A DNA stretch of 41,078 nucleotides from CAZQQN01 sp964549595 (GCA_964549595.1 CAZJWK010000015.1:1-41078), one strand, 5' to 3'. Counted from the stretch's first letter, positions 16,294 to 26,300 are shown. A program made the numbers and translations. Notes: generated from the letters alone by a model not told the origin.

Positions 16294-16947
16294 ATGAACA
16301 AGAAAGCACTTTATAAAAAGGTAAAGGCTTACTTTGAAGAAAACATGCCGGAACCCAAAACGGAACTTCAGTATGAAAATTCCTACCAATTATTGGTTGC
16401 GGTAATACTGTCTGCTCAATGCACGGATAAACGCGTCAATGTAACGACTCCCGATTTTTTTGCCCGATTTCCTCAGGCAAAGGACTTAGCCAATGCTACT
16501 TTTGATGAAGTCTTTCCGTACATTAAAAGCATTAGTTATCCGAATAATAAAACCAAGCACCTCATAGCGATGGCTGATAAATTGGTCAACGAGTTTAAAG
16601 GTCAGGTGCCGGACAATGTAGAAGCCCTTCAAAAACTGCCGGGTGTAGGGAGAAAAACCGCCAATGTAGTGGCTTCGGTGGTTTTTAACAAAGAAACCTT
16701 TCCGGTAGATACCCACGTTTTCCGGGTAGCCCAAAGGATAGGGCTGGTAAAAGCGTCCAAAACCCCACTCCAGGTTGAAAACCAACTTTTGGAGCTAATT
16801 CCTAAAAAGATGCGGGGAAAATTTCACCATTGGCTAATCCTTCACGGACGGTATACATGTTTGGCAAGGAAACCTAAATGTCACGAGTGCGGATTAACCG
16901 ATTATTGCAAATATTACAGGGAAACCATCCAGGCTGAAGCAAAATAG
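16294..16947 (+). CDS. nth: Endonuclease III
   Basis: A 217-residue base-excision repair DNA glycosylase/AP lyase for oxidised pyrimidines, full length. The helix-hairpin-helix is LQKLPGVGRKTANVV, with the Schiff-base lysine at K121. The catalytic aspartate is D139 in FPVDTHVFRVAQRIGL. The C-terminal [4Fe-4S] ligands are C189, C196, C199 and C205 (C-x6-C-x2-C-x5-C). The N-terminal part YQLLVAVILSAQCTDKRVN is typical. The ATG at 16294 lies just after a terminator. recA follows about 100 bp downstream with its own -7 element, so the two repair genes are neighbours but probably separate units. Confidence 0.96.
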   Translation: MNKKALYKKVKAYFEENMPEPKTELQYENSYQLLVAVILSAQCTDKRVNVTTPDFFARFPQAKDLANATFDEVFPYIKSISYPNNKTKHLIAMADKLVNEFKGQVPDNVEALQKLPGVGRKTANVVASVVFNKETFPVDTHVFRVAQRIGLVKASKTPLQVENQLLELIPKKMRGKFHHWLILHGRYTCLARKPKCHECGLTDYCKYYRETIQAEAK

Positions 16948-17008
16948 GGGCTTAAAAGCTCTTTAGCCATTTATTAGGAATTAATCTTCACCCTTAAAGA
17001 ACATTTTT

Positions 17009-17016
17009 TATCTTTG
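17009..17016 (+). promoter_or_regulatory. Candidate -7 element of the recA promoter
   Basis: TATCTTTG matches TAnnTTTG exactly, 31 bp before the recA ATG. No clear -33 TTTG and no recognised SOS operator were seen. Confidence 0.5.
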
Positions 17017-17047
17017 TTAGAAGTGATGGATTAAAATTTAAAAACCA

Positions 17048-18133
17048 ATGGCAGAAAAAACCAATAAAGCACAGGACGAAAAAGAAAAAGCGCTTAATCT
17101 GACCCTTGATAAACTTCAGAAAACCTACGGCAAAGGGGTTGTGATGAAGATGGGGGATGAAACAGTTCAGGATACGCCTGCTATTCCTACAGGTTCATTA
17201 GGGCTTGATATTGCATTAGGTTGTGCAGGATTACCAAGGGGACGTGTGGTAGAAATTTATGGCCCTGAATCCTCGGGTAAGACAACCCTGGCTATGCAGA
17301 CCATTGCTGAGGCCCAAAAAGGCGGTGGTATAGCCGCTTTTATTGATGCCGAACATGCATTCGATAAATTTTATGCAGAAAACCTCGGCATAGATGTAGA
17401 AAACCTCCTCATCTCCCAACCTGATGACGGAGAACAATCCCTGGAAATTACAGACCACCTGATCCGTTCAGGCGCTTTGGATGTGATAGTCATTGACTCT
17501 GTTGCTGCATTAACCCCTAAAGCCGAATTGGAAGGAGAAATGGGGGATTCCAAATTGGGCTTACAGGCTCGTTTAATGTCACAAGCGCTTCGTAAGCTTA
17601 CAGGATCTATCAGTAAAACCAAGTGCGTTTGTATTTTTATTAACCAGCTTCGGGAAAAGATCGGGGTTATGTTCGGTAGCCCGGAAACCACTACAGGGGG
17701 TAATGCCCTGAAATTTTACTCCTCGGTTCGTTTGGATATTCGGAAAATCCAATCCCTTAAAAATGGCAAGGAAGTAATAGGAAACCGGGCCCGTGTAAAA
17801 GTAGCCAAAAATAAAGTCGCGCCCCCCCTCCCAACAGAAGAGTTTGATATCCTTTACGGGGAAGGCATTTCCCATGAAGGCGAAATCCTGGATTTAGGTG
17901 TTGATTACGAGATCATTAAAAAAAGTGGCTCCTGGTTTAGCTACGGTTCCACACGTTTAGGTCAGGGAAGGGACGCTGTAAAGCAACTTTTTAAGGACAA
18001 CCCGGAACTGGCGGAGGAAATCGAAAATCAAATACGGGAAAAAGCGTTTCAAGATTTCAACCAGCGTAAACAAAAAAATTCAGAGGAAGAAAGCGATCAA
18101 AGTAAGGCTGAAGAAGAAAAGGAGCAAAATTGA
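17048..18133 (+). CDS. recA: Recombinase RecA
   Basis: A 361-residue RecA, the ATP-dependent strand-exchange protein of homologous recombination and SOS induction. Walker A GPESSGKTT begins at residue 72. The family signature ALKFYSSVRLDIRKI, the VIVIDSVAALTPKAELEGEMGD Walker B/L1 region and the FINQLREKIGVMFGSPETTTGG L2 region are all present. The last ~25 residues are a highly acidic and basic tail (SEEESDQSKAEEEKEQN), as in other RecA proteins, where it tempers DNA binding. The ATG at 17048 begins MAEKTNKAQDEKEKALNLTL, a usual N-terminus. Confidence 0.98.
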   Translation: MAEKTNKAQDEKEKALNLTLDKLQKTYGKGVVMKMGDETVQDTPAIPTGSLGLDIALGCAGLPRGRVVEIYGPESSGKTTLAMQTIAEAQKGGGIAAFIDAEHAFDKFYAENLGIDVENLLISQPDDGEQSLEITDHLIRSGALDVIVIDSVAALTPKAELEGEMGDSKLGLQARLMSQALRKLTGSISKTKCVCIFINQLREKIGVMFGSPETTTGGNALKFYSSVRLDIRKIQSLKNGKEVIGNRARVKVAKNKVAPPLPTEEFDILYGEGISHEGEILDLGVDYEIIKKSGSWFSYGSTRLGQGRDAVKQLFKDNPELAEEIENQIREKAFQDFNQRKQKNSEEESDQSKAEEEKEQN

Positions 18134-18618
18134 TAAATTAAAAGGTAGTTTTAAATAAGGATTCTATATAGCCATTGCTTTTTTACAAACGAGCTTTTGC
18201 ATCACAGGAATTCTTTCCGGCTTGCTCCTTAAGAATGTGAAAAAAACGATTAAAATATTCGCATTCAAGAGGGTTAAAGGCTATCTACTGAGATTCTACC
18301 CCATTAAACTGATGGAATTCGTTTAAAGGGGTCCCTTTTAATTTAATCACCAGAGCCTGAAATCGATTTAATTCAATTTCCTTAACGACCGGCTTAATTA
18401 TTCAATGGAGAATTCCCTCAATGTAATTAAAATACCATTTTAGATTAGCGGCTTAAAATACTACATAAACCCCATTATTCAAGGAATGAACTTTATCCTG
18501 AGCAAGTAGAAATTTGTTTTTCAACAAATTATTTTGGACCTTTGCGGCTTCATTTTATTTTAAAAAATCTTTTATTTTAAAGTAACGATCGTTTTAGAAA
18601 ATTAAATTTTGAAAAATT
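18134..18618. other. Intergenic region between recA and the glycine/sarcosine methyltransferase
   Basis: About 485 bp without a supportable ORF. It holds three hairpin-like elements. One is an 11-bp stem with one mismatch (18299-18309 with 18321-18331, CCCC..TTAAAC/GTTTAA..GGGG), loosely followed by TCCCTTTTAATTT, possibly a weak recA terminator. The second is a perfect 8-bp AT-rich stem (18511-18518 with 18523-18530). The third is the perfect 10-bp palindrome AACGATCGTT (18584-18593), 25 bp before the next ATG, a possible operator. Confidence 0.5.
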
Positions 18619-19428
18619 ATGAGCTCTGAAGATGTTAAAAACAAAAATGTAGACGAAAAAGGTTTTGTTAGAGAATCAGGACATTACAAAGATGAATACG
18701 TTAGTGATTTTGTTGACAAGTGGGACGATTTAATCGATTGGGAAGCCCGTGGAAAAGGGGAAGGCGATTTTTTCATCCAGGAGTTAAAGAACCGTGGGAA
18801 AAATAAGATTCTGGATGTGGCAACCGGTACTGGTTACCACTCCATCAAATTAATGGAAAGTGGCTTTGAAGTTGATAGCGTGGATGGTAATCCCAATATG
18901 CTGGCCAAGGCCTTTAATAATGGTCGGAAAAGAGATTTGATCCTTCGTACAATCCAGGCTGACTGGCGTTGGTTGAATAAAGATGTGCATAGTAAATACG
19001 ATGCCATCATTTGTTTAGGTAATTCTTTTACACACCTTTTCTCAGAGAATGACCGAAGAAAAGCACTGGCTGAATTTTACTCCGCTCTACGCCATGACGG
19101 AATCCTGATTTTGGATCACCGAAATTACGACACAATACTGGACAGAGGATTCTCCTATAAGCATACGTATTATTATGCAGGCGAAGATGTCAAAGCTGAG
19201 CCCGAACATATTGACGAAGGCTTAATTCGCTTTCGCTATGAATTCCCGGACGAATCTGTTCATCATTTGAATTTTTTCCCACTGAGAAAGGAATACGCAA
19301 CCCGTTTGATGAAAGAGGTGGGTTTTCAGCAAATCCATACCTATGGAGACTTTCAGGAAACCTATCAGCAGGACGATCCGGATTACATGATTCATATCGC
19401 TGAAAAGAAATACCTCGGCGAAGATTGA
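18619..19428 (+). CDS. Glycine/sarcosine N-methyltransferase (GSMT-like)
   Basis: A 269-residue SAM-dependent methyltransferase that closely resembles the glycine/sarcosine N-methyltransferases of halophiles, which methylate glycine to sarcosine and on to dimethylglycine, the first steps of de novo betaine synthesis. Family-specific blocks are YVSDFVDKWDDLIDWEAR, motif I ILDVATGTGYHSIKLMESGF, the MLAKAFNNGRKRDLILR stretch, QADWRWLN, ICLGNSFTHLFSENDRRKAL, KHTYYYAGEDVKAEPEHIDEG and the DYMIHIAEKK end. Length fits the single-domain enzyme. The sarcosine/dimethylglycine methyltransferase that would finish betaine synthesis is not next to it. It is a single-gene unit with its own terminator, and metK lies two genes downstream. 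An alternative role in simple SAM/glycine balance is possible. Confidence 0.88.
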   Translation: MSSEDVKNKNVDEKGFVRESGHYKDEYVSDFVDKWDDLIDWEARGKGEGDFFIQELKNRGKNKILDVATGTGYHSIKLMESGFEVDSVDGNPNMLAKAFNNGRKRDLILRTIQADWRWLNKDVHSKYDAIICLGNSFTHLFSENDRRKALAEFYSALRHDGILILDHRNYDTILDRGFSYKHTYYYAGEDVKAEPEHIDEGLIRFRYEFPDESVHHLNFFPLRKEYATRLMKEVGFQQIHTYGDFQETYQQDDPDYMIHIAEKKYLGED

Positions 19429-19587
19429 TGTTTTATCCCCGGTCCTTGACCATTTTCAATTAGAGTGTCCGTACCGGGTACATAGCTTTACTCAAAAATG
19501 GTTGCAAATCAGCAGGATTTTTATTTGTTGGGATAATAAATCGTTAATGGTAGCCCTTCAAAACCTATTTAAAATATAGGATACCCC

Positions 19588-19626
19588 AAAAAAAGCCAAT
19601 GGCTAAAAAGTCATTGGCTTTTTTAT
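19588..19626 (+). terminator. Rho-independent terminator, potentially bidirectional
   Basis: A 13-bp perfect stem (19589-19601 with 19612-19624) contains GCCAATG/CATTGGC and is flanked by A and T runs. It lies about 160 bp after the methyltransferase stop. Its symmetry would let it work on both strands. Confidence 0.85.
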
Positions 19627-19709
19627 TTCCAGGGTTTAATTCCCTTATTTTTATTTCCGCTAACCTTCAAGGATTTACTATTTTCGCCTAAACAAAATAA
19701 CCTTAGGAC

Positions 19710-21761
19710 ATGCCGGATAAGGAGACTTTACTAAAAGCCTATCGCTTAATGTGCACGGAAAGGGCTATGGCCAGGATATACGATGAAAACAAATCCATTA
19801 CTCGTTATGTCCATTCTACTTCCAGAGGCCATGAGGCCATTCAATTAGCCACTGCTTTTCACCTTGAACCCCATGACTTTGTTAGCCCCTATTACAGGGA
19901 TGATTCCATTTTAATGGGTTTAGGCCTTACCCCCCATGAAGTCATGCTGCAATTACTTGCCAAAAAAGATGATCCTTTTACTGGTGGGAGAAGTTACTAT
20001 TCGCATCCCAACCTTAAACGTGAAGGTTTCCCTACCATCCCTCATCAAACAAGTGCCACAGGGATGCAAGCCATTCCTACCACGGGTGTGGCACAAGGAA
20101 TCCAATACCTGGAAGAAAGAGGGTTACTTGAGACTGAAGAAAAACCTGTTGTTGTATGCTCATTAGGAGACGGATCCATAACGGAAGGAGAGGTATCTGA
20201 AGCCTTCCAGGAAGCGGTCCTTCATGAATTACCCATATTTTACCTGATCCAGGACAATAGTTGGGGTATCTCGGTTAGTGATAAGGAAATGGCTGCTATG
20301 ACCCCTTATGAATTTGCCGCAGGATTTAAGGGTATGAAAAGAAGCCAGACCGATGGTGCCGATTTCTCAGCGTCCTATGATGCCGTTCGCCGGTGCATGA
20401 ATTATGTTCGAACTAACCGGAAGCCCATTTTACTCCATGCCAAATGTCCCCTTTTAGGCCACCATACCTCAGGGGTTCGGAAGGAATTTTACAGGGACGA
20501 TCAGGACTGGGCTGAACATCAGGCACGGGATCCGATCCCTGTTATCGAGGAACAATTAAAAAACAAAGGGGTAGACCAGGAATCCCTTCAACAAATTGAT
20601 GAAGAGGCATCCCAATTTGCCCAGGAAAGTTTTGATAAGACGGTGGCCTCCCCGGAACCTGATCCGGAAACGGTTGATACCCATATTTATGCACCAACAC
20701 CCGTCACTGAAGAAAAAGGAGAACGAAGCCCCAAAAAAGGCAAAAAGGTTGTAATGGTGGATGCGGCTTTGCATGCCATCCAGGAGATCATGGAAGATGA
20801 TGAACGGACTATTCTTTACGGCCAGGATGTAGGAAGAAGATTGGGTGGTGTATTCCGTGAAGCAGCCACCCTTGCCGAGAAATTCGGAGATGACCGGGTT
20901 TTTAATACGCCCATACAAGAAGCTTATATCATCGGATCGACAGTAGGAATGTCTGCGGCGGGCGCTAAGGCCTTTGTAGAAGTGCAGTTTTGTGATTACA
21001 TCTGGCCCGGGATTAACCAATTAGCCACTGAGGTGGCAAAATCCTGCTATCTTTCTCTGGAAAAATTCCCGGTTAGTAGTGTTATCAGGGTTCCGCTCGG
21101 TGCTTATGGGGGAGGAGGTCCTTACCACTCAGGATCCTATGAGACTTCTATTTTAGGCATTAAAGGCTTAAAAGTAGCTTATCCGTCAAACGCAGCCGAT
21201 ATGAAAGGCCTTATGAAATCAGCTTATTTAGATCCTAACCCGGTCGTTATGTTGGAACACAAAGGCCTTTATTGGTCTAAAGTGCCGGGAACAAAGGCTG
21301 CACAAACCGCTGAACCGGACCGGGACTACGTCCTCCCCTTTGGTAAAGCCCGAATTGCCCTTGAAGCCGACCAGGAAAAGGTTGACAAAGGGGGGTCCAT
21401 GTGTGTCATAACTTACGGAATGGGTGTTTACTGGGCCATGAATGCCGCTGAAGATCATAAAGGTGCGGTAGAGGTATTGGATTTGCGAACGCTGGATCCG
21501 CTTGATGAAAACCTCATTTTTGAAACGGTTAAGAAACATAATAAATGCCTTGTATTAACAGAAGAACAAATCAAAAACTCATTTGCCGGAAACATCGCGG
21601 GGCTGATTAATGAAAATTGTTTTGAATGGCTTGACTCACCCGTTTTCACTATGGGCTCTGAAAATATTCCAGGGGTTCCCTTGAATGTATATTTGGAAGA
21701 AGCTATGCTTCCTTCTGCAAGTAAGGTTTCAAGCAAGATCAAGGAGATTCTTGATTATTAG
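19710..21761 (+). CDS. 2-oxoacid dehydrogenase E1, fused alpha and beta subunits
   Basis: A 683-residue protein joining two normally separate E1 subunits. Residues ~1-330 are the alpha half, with the thiamine-diphosphate motif GDGSITEGEVSEAFQEA beginning at G153 and the DGADFSASYDAVRRCMNYVR segment. After a charged linker (~335-350, KGERSPKKGKK), residues ~350-683 are the beta half, with ILYGQDVGRRLGGVFR, TPIQEAYIIGSTVGMSAAG and the C-terminal LDLRTLDPLDENLIFETVKK transketolase domain. Such fused E1s are common in Bacteroidota and usually act in branched-chain 2-oxoacid (2-oxoisovalerate) dehydrogenase complexes. E2 and E3 are not in the window, so a pyruvate or acetoin role is not excluded. 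The ATG at 19710 follows a terminator. Confidence 0.92.
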   Translation: MPDKETLLKAYRLMCTERAMARIYDENKSITRYVHSTSRGHEAIQLATAFHLEPHDFVSPYYRDDSILMGLGLTPHEVMLQLLAKKDDPFTGGRSYYSHPNLKREGFPTIPHQTSATGMQAIPTTGVAQGIQYLEERGLLETEEKPVVVCSLGDGSITEGEVSEAFQEAVLHELPIFYLIQDNSWGISVSDKEMAAMTPYEFAAGFKGMKRSQTDGADFSASYDAVRRCMNYVRTNRKPILLHAKCPLLGHHTSGVRKEFYRDDQDWAEHQARDPIPVIEEQLKNKGVDQESLQQIDEEASQFAQESFDKTVASPEPDPETVDTHIYAPTPVTEEKGERSPKKGKKVVMVDAALHAIQEIMEDDERTILYGQDVGRRLGGVFREAATLAEKFGDDRVFNTPIQEAYIIGSTVGMSAAGAKAFVEVQFCDYIWPGINQLATEVAKSCYLSLEKFPVSSVIRVPLGAYGGGGPYHSGSYETSILGIKGLKVAYPSNAADMKGLMKSAYLDPNPVVMLEHKGLYWSKVPGTKAAQTAEPDRDYVLPFGKARIALEADQEKVDKGGSMCVITYGMGVYWAMNAAEDHKGAVEVLDLRTLDPLDENLIFETVKKHNKCLVLTEEQIKNSFAGNIAGLINENCFEWLDSPVFTMGSENIPGVPLNVYLEEAMLPSASKVSSKIKEILDY

Positions 21762-21770
21762 GAAGGTAAT

Positions 21771-21805
21771 TTTGTGGTTAAGCAATACCTTTTTTATTAA
21801 ATTTG
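21771..21805 (+). promoter_or_regulatory. metK promoter (TTTG-N23-TAAATTTG)
   Basis: A TTTG (21771-21774) and an exact -7 match TAAATTTG (21798-21805) are 23 bp apart, at the upper end of the Bacteroidota spacing range. They lie in the 96-bp gap before metK. The leader to the ATG is about 50 bases, AT-rich, with no riboswitch-like fold. Confidence 0.6.
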
Positions 21806-21857
21806 CACCTTTATTAAAATCGATTAAACATTTTCTAAACCTAAAAATTTTTTAAAA

Positions 21858-23096
21858 ATGTCTTATTTATTTACGTCAGAATCCGTTTCCGAAGGACATC
21901 CTGACAAGGTATCGGATCAAATTTCTGATGCCATCCTTGATGAATTTTTAAAGAAAGACGTACACTCCAAATTTGCTTGTGAAACCATGGTAACCACAGG
22001 GTTAGTGGTTATCGGTGGAGAGATCAAAACCAGTAGCTACATTGATGTACAAGACGTGGCAAGAAGGGTTATTAACCGAATTGGTTATAACAAAGCTGAG
22101 TACAAGTTTGACGCAGAATCCTGCGGTATTCTCTCCGCTATGCATGAACAATCCCCAGACATTAACCGGGGTGTTGAACGTGAAAGGGATGAAGAACAAG
22201 GTGCCGGTGACCAAGGCATGATGTTTGGCTATGCTACTACAGAATCCGATAACTACATGCCGCTGGCCCTGGATCTTTCTCATCGTATCCTCAGGGTGTT
22301 GGCTAATGTCCGCAGAGATGGCAAGGAAATGCCATACTTAGGTCCTGATTCCAAATCCCAGGTAACCATTGAATACGATGATAACAACAAACCAACCCGG
22401 ATCGACACCATCGTTGTGTCTACCCAGCATGATGAGTTTGATACAGACGAGAACATGCAGAAAAGAATCGAAAGTGATGTAAAAAATATCCTGATCCCTA
22501 AAGTAAAGGAAACCTATTCAGACAGGGTAAAACAACTCTTCACTGACGATATCAAATATTTCATTAATCCCACCGGCAAGTTTGTTGTGGCTGGTCCTCA
22601 CGGTGACACAGGTTTGACTGGTCGCAAAATCATTGTCGATACTTACGGTGGTAAAGGCGCTCACGGTGGCGGAGCTTTTTCCGGTAAAGACCCCTCGAAG
22701 GTGGACCGGTCAGCCGCTTATGCCACTCGTCATATTGCTAAGAACCTTTCTGCCGCAGGTGTTGCAGACGAAATTCTGGTTCAGGTAGCTTATGCCATTG
22801 GCGTTGCGCAACCCGTTGGCCTTTACGTTAACACTTACGGATCGGCTAATGTGAATATGACTGACGGTGAAATTTCCAAGAAGGTTGGTGAAATTTTCGA
22901 TATGAGGCCCAATGCCATCATTAACCGCCTTGGCCTTACCAACCCGATATTTGAAGATACTGCGGCTTATGGTCACATGGGTCGAGAGCCCTATATGAAG
23001 AAAGTAGACTTTAATGGGGAGACCAAAGAAGTCGAAGCTTTTACATGGGAAAAACTTGATTATGTAGATAAAGTAAAACAAGCTTTTGGCTTGTAA
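21858..23096 (+). CDS. metK: S-adenosylmethionine synthetase
   Basis: A 412-residue MetK, making SAM from methionine and ATP. The N-terminal block is FTSESVSEGHPDKVSDQISDAILD with the substrate histidine in GHPDK. GAGDQGMMFGYAT and the glycine-rich phosphate-binding GGGAFSGKDPSKVDRSAAYA are the two family signatures, and DTYGGKGAHGGGAFSGKDP is intact. Length is slightly above the usual ~384-400 residues. It has a convincing own promoter and a strong terminator, so it is a single-gene unit. It would supply the SAM-dependent methyltransferases nearby, but this follows from general metabolism rather than from operon structure. Confidence 0.97.
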   Translation: MSYLFTSESVSEGHPDKVSDQISDAILDEFLKKDVHSKFACETMVTTGLVVIGGEIKTSSYIDVQDVARRVINRIGYNKAEYKFDAESCGILSAMHEQSPDINRGVERERDEEQGAGDQGMMFGYATTESDNYMPLALDLSHRILRVLANVRRDGKEMPYLGPDSKSQVTIEYDDNNKPTRIDTIVVSTQHDEFDTDENMQKRIESDVKNILIPKVKETYSDRVKQLFTDDIKYFINPTGKFVVAGPHGDTGLTGRKIIVDTYGGKGAHGGGAFSGKDPSKVDRSAAYATRHIAKNLSAAGVADEILVQVAYAIGVAQPVGLYVNTYGSANVNMTDGEISKKVGEIFDMRPNAIINRLGLTNPIFEDTAAYGHMGREPYMKKVDFNGETKEVEAFTWEKLDYVDKVKQAFGL

Positions 23097-23120
23097 AACA
23101 ACCTTTTAAGGTGTCCCATT

Positions 23121-23165
23121 AAAAAGGCCGTTTCATCATTATGCATGAAACGGCCTTTTTTATTT
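23121..23165 (+). terminator. Rho-independent terminator of metK
   Basis: A 16-bp perfect stem (23121-23136 with 23145-23160, core GGCCGTTTCAT/ATGAAACGGCC) with an 8-nt loop, ending in a T run. It lies 24 bp after the metK stop. Confidence 0.93.
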
Positions 23166-23186
23166 TTAACCAAAAATTAATTTGCT

Positions 23187-23265
23187 AATACAACTTCTAC
23201 CATTGGGTTTACGTTTTTTGTACAAAATTGTATTCATGGTAGATTCGGTAGGACATTTAATACAA
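23187..23265. repeat. Cluster of overlapping inverted repeats upstream of the large T9SS protein
   Basis: AATACAA (23187-23193) pairs with TTGTATT (23228-23234), and TCTACCAT (23196-23203) pairs with ATGGTAGA (23236-23243). The pairs interlock, giving a pseudoknot-like order. A 12-bp perfect palindrome TTTTGTACAAAA (23216-23227) lies in the middle, and AATACAA recurs at 23259-23265. Function unknown; it could be a regulator site or a structured leader. Confidence 0.45.
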
Positions 23266-23348
23266 TCATTCCATGCATTTCTTAACTTTAGGGTTGAAAA
23301 TTCATTGAATAAAAAACAAATTAAGGCTATTCAGGCTTTTCGGACAAT

Positions 23349-26300
23349 ATGAAAACCATTGGAAAACATATTGCTTTTTTCCTTTTATTCACCTTAGTCA
23401 CATCCGCTCTTAACGGAAGGCATTTGGTCGGGGGTAGCCTAACTTATGAGTTTTTAGGGAAAACGGTTACCAACGATCATAAATACCGCATAACCCTTAC
23501 CATGTACAGGGATGCTGCGAACCCGAGAGCTCCAGAATTTGACCGGCAAATCTCCATAGGCATATACCAGGATAATCAACCCTATACGCTAATGAAAAAA
23601 GTGAACATTGGCATTATTAACCAAAGGGGTAAAAAAGTGAAGATTCCTTCAGGGGGTAGTCAATGCTCGTTTCAGCCCAATGTACAAATTTTCAAAAAAA
23701 CTTATCAAACCACTGTGGAATTACCCCCCTCGGTTTTGGGTTACCATTTGGTTCACATTAGGTGCTGTCGCAACAATACCCTTTTAAACCTGATCCAAAA
23801 CATGGGCCAAACCTACCATGCCTATATCCCTCCTACTAATAAAAAGAACAGTTCTCCGACTTTCAGTGATATTCCGGCTCCCTACATTTGTTCGGGAGAT
23901 AAAACCAATATTTCTTACCAAGCGACTGACCCGGACGGAGATTCATTGGCTTACAAATTTAAGGTCCCCTTTCACGGAGGCTCAGCCAATGCTCCAAAAC
24001 CTGGTCCTCCTAACCCTTTGAGTCTTCCCATCCAAAAAGTTACTTACAGCAACGGTTATAATTTTAACCAACCATTTGGCAACAATGGAATTTCTAAAAT
24101 TGACCATCAAACTGGACTTACCACACTCAAAGCCCCACAAAAGGGTCGTTACGCACTGGCTGTAGAGGTTGAGGAATACCGAAACGGTAAACTTTTAAGC
24201 AAAACCAGGAGAGATATCCAGATCATTGTTTTGGATTGTCCCGACAACCCAAGGCCCGATTATTTTCTCTCCAACAAGCCGGATAAAACCAATTTTACCA
24301 TTAATGAAGGAGAAACCTTGAACCTTGATATTAAATTCAAGGACAGTGATAGCATGAAATTAATTTACGATGGACCGGTTTTTGATGAGATCGCTCCTCC
24401 GCGTGCTACAATGGATTCGACAAAAGGGAAAGACACCGTCAATTCAAAATTTACCTGGCACACCCAATGCGGACAAGCAAGAAATACCCCCTACATTTTC
24501 AGTGTAATCGCTAAAGACCAGGGTTGCCCGCCAAAACAAAATATCAAGAAAATTTCCATCAATGTTCAGGATTACGATGGAAGTAGAATTGAAGGAGCAG
24601 ACAGTGTTTGCACTTTAAATAACCAAAGCCTTTATACCACAAGGATTGGCAGGAATGGAAAAGATTCTGTCGACTGGACAGTGACGGGTGGTAAAATTGT
24701 GAAAGGGCAGAATACGGATTCACTATGGGTGGATTGGCAAAATAAAGGAGCACAAGAAATCAAAGCCCGTACCGTGAGTAAACATGGGTGCAAACCGGAT
24801 ACCGCTACTTTTAAGGTCCAGGTATTTAAGCCTCCATACGGAGAGGGAGGACCTGATAAGGAGATATGTTCTGGAGACACCACCGTTTTAGGCCCTTCTT
24901 CGTTAGATACTTCCACCCAAATTTTATGGCTTGACAGTGGCAGGCTTGATGACCCCAGAAAGGCAAAACCAAGGTTTTCAGCAAAAAATTTTACCAATTT
25001 CCTTAAGAATATTGACCTTAGGGTCCGGCTAACACGTTTTTCCTGTCAAATCATTGATACGGTCACTGTTACCGTGAATCCCAAACCAGAAATTAATGGT
25101 ATAAAAGGCGACCCCAAACCTTGCTTTTTCAGCACCAATACATACGAGGCCCAAAGTCCTTCAGCAATAAAATACCATTGGTTTAACTCCGGTGGAAAAC
25201 CAAAGGATACCGTAACTTCCAATAGGCGATTAAATGTAAAATGGACCAATAAAGATAGCGGAACCATCAAATTGGTAACCGAAAACCAATATCAATGTCA
25301 TTCAGATAGTTTCCAAAAAGATATTACTATTGAAAATCCTAAGATCGACACCATTTACGGGACACCTGTTGTTTGCCCAAACACAGAGCGGATTCGGTAC
25401 TGGGTGGATTCCAATAACCAATCCAATTACCATTGGCAGGTAAAAAGGGGAAAAATAGTACAGGGCCAGGGAGATGGTATGATCCGTGTAAATTGGTCCG
25501 ATTCGGGTTCAGGCCATGTGAAAGTGGTGGAAGAGACCAAAAATGGATGTTTTAGTGATACTTTCATGCTGCCAATAAAAATTAGTTATCAATTAGAGAC
25601 TTCCCCAATTTTTGGAGACACCTCAGTTTGTGAGTTTTCCACCCACCCTTACCATGTGCAATATACAAACGGTTCACACTATGATTGGTGGGCAAGAAAA
25701 GGCCAAATTAATAAGCTACAACCCAGTAACGAAGTGTCCATCAATTGGGGCAATGCTAATGGGAACGGGATGTTAAAGGTCCTGGAAACAAGTTACGACT
25801 CGGTAAATGATAAATTGTGTAAAGGAGACACCGTTTATCAACCAGTTCGCATTAATCCCCTACCGGACCCTTCTAATATAAAAGGACCCGATACGCTTTG
25901 CCAGGAAAATAAAGGTAAATTTAAAATATCCGGTTTTCCGGAATCGAAATTCAAATGGGATTTTAATAACAAGGCCATTGATACGGTGCAAGCCCATAAT
26001 GATTCCATAACCCTTAAGTTTCTTAAAGCGGGTAACTATACCCTTAAAGCTCAAGAAATAACCAAAGATAGCTGCCTTAGCCCGAACCGCACCCATACGA
26101 TCTTTATTAAAGAAAAACCTGAAGAGCGATCAATTCAAGGTTTGGATACGGTTTGTTCACCCAATGAAATGGGCGTCAAGTACAATTATAACGGAGATTC
26201 GACCTCAACTTTTATTTGGAAAATAACTGGTGGAAAACTGAAAGAAGGGCAAGGGAAACGAACTGTTTCAGTAGATTGGTTAAAAGGGGGTCAGCAATCC

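Noticed and set aside
20556..21020. A long antisense frame (154 codons) within the fused E1 gene
   Set aside because: It lies entirely inside a well-conserved gene on the other strand, and its translation has the irregular composition of an antisense shadow.
21806..21857. A SAM riboswitch in the metK leader
   Set aside because: The leader is only about 50 bases, AT-rich, and has no conserved stem or core that I can recognise.
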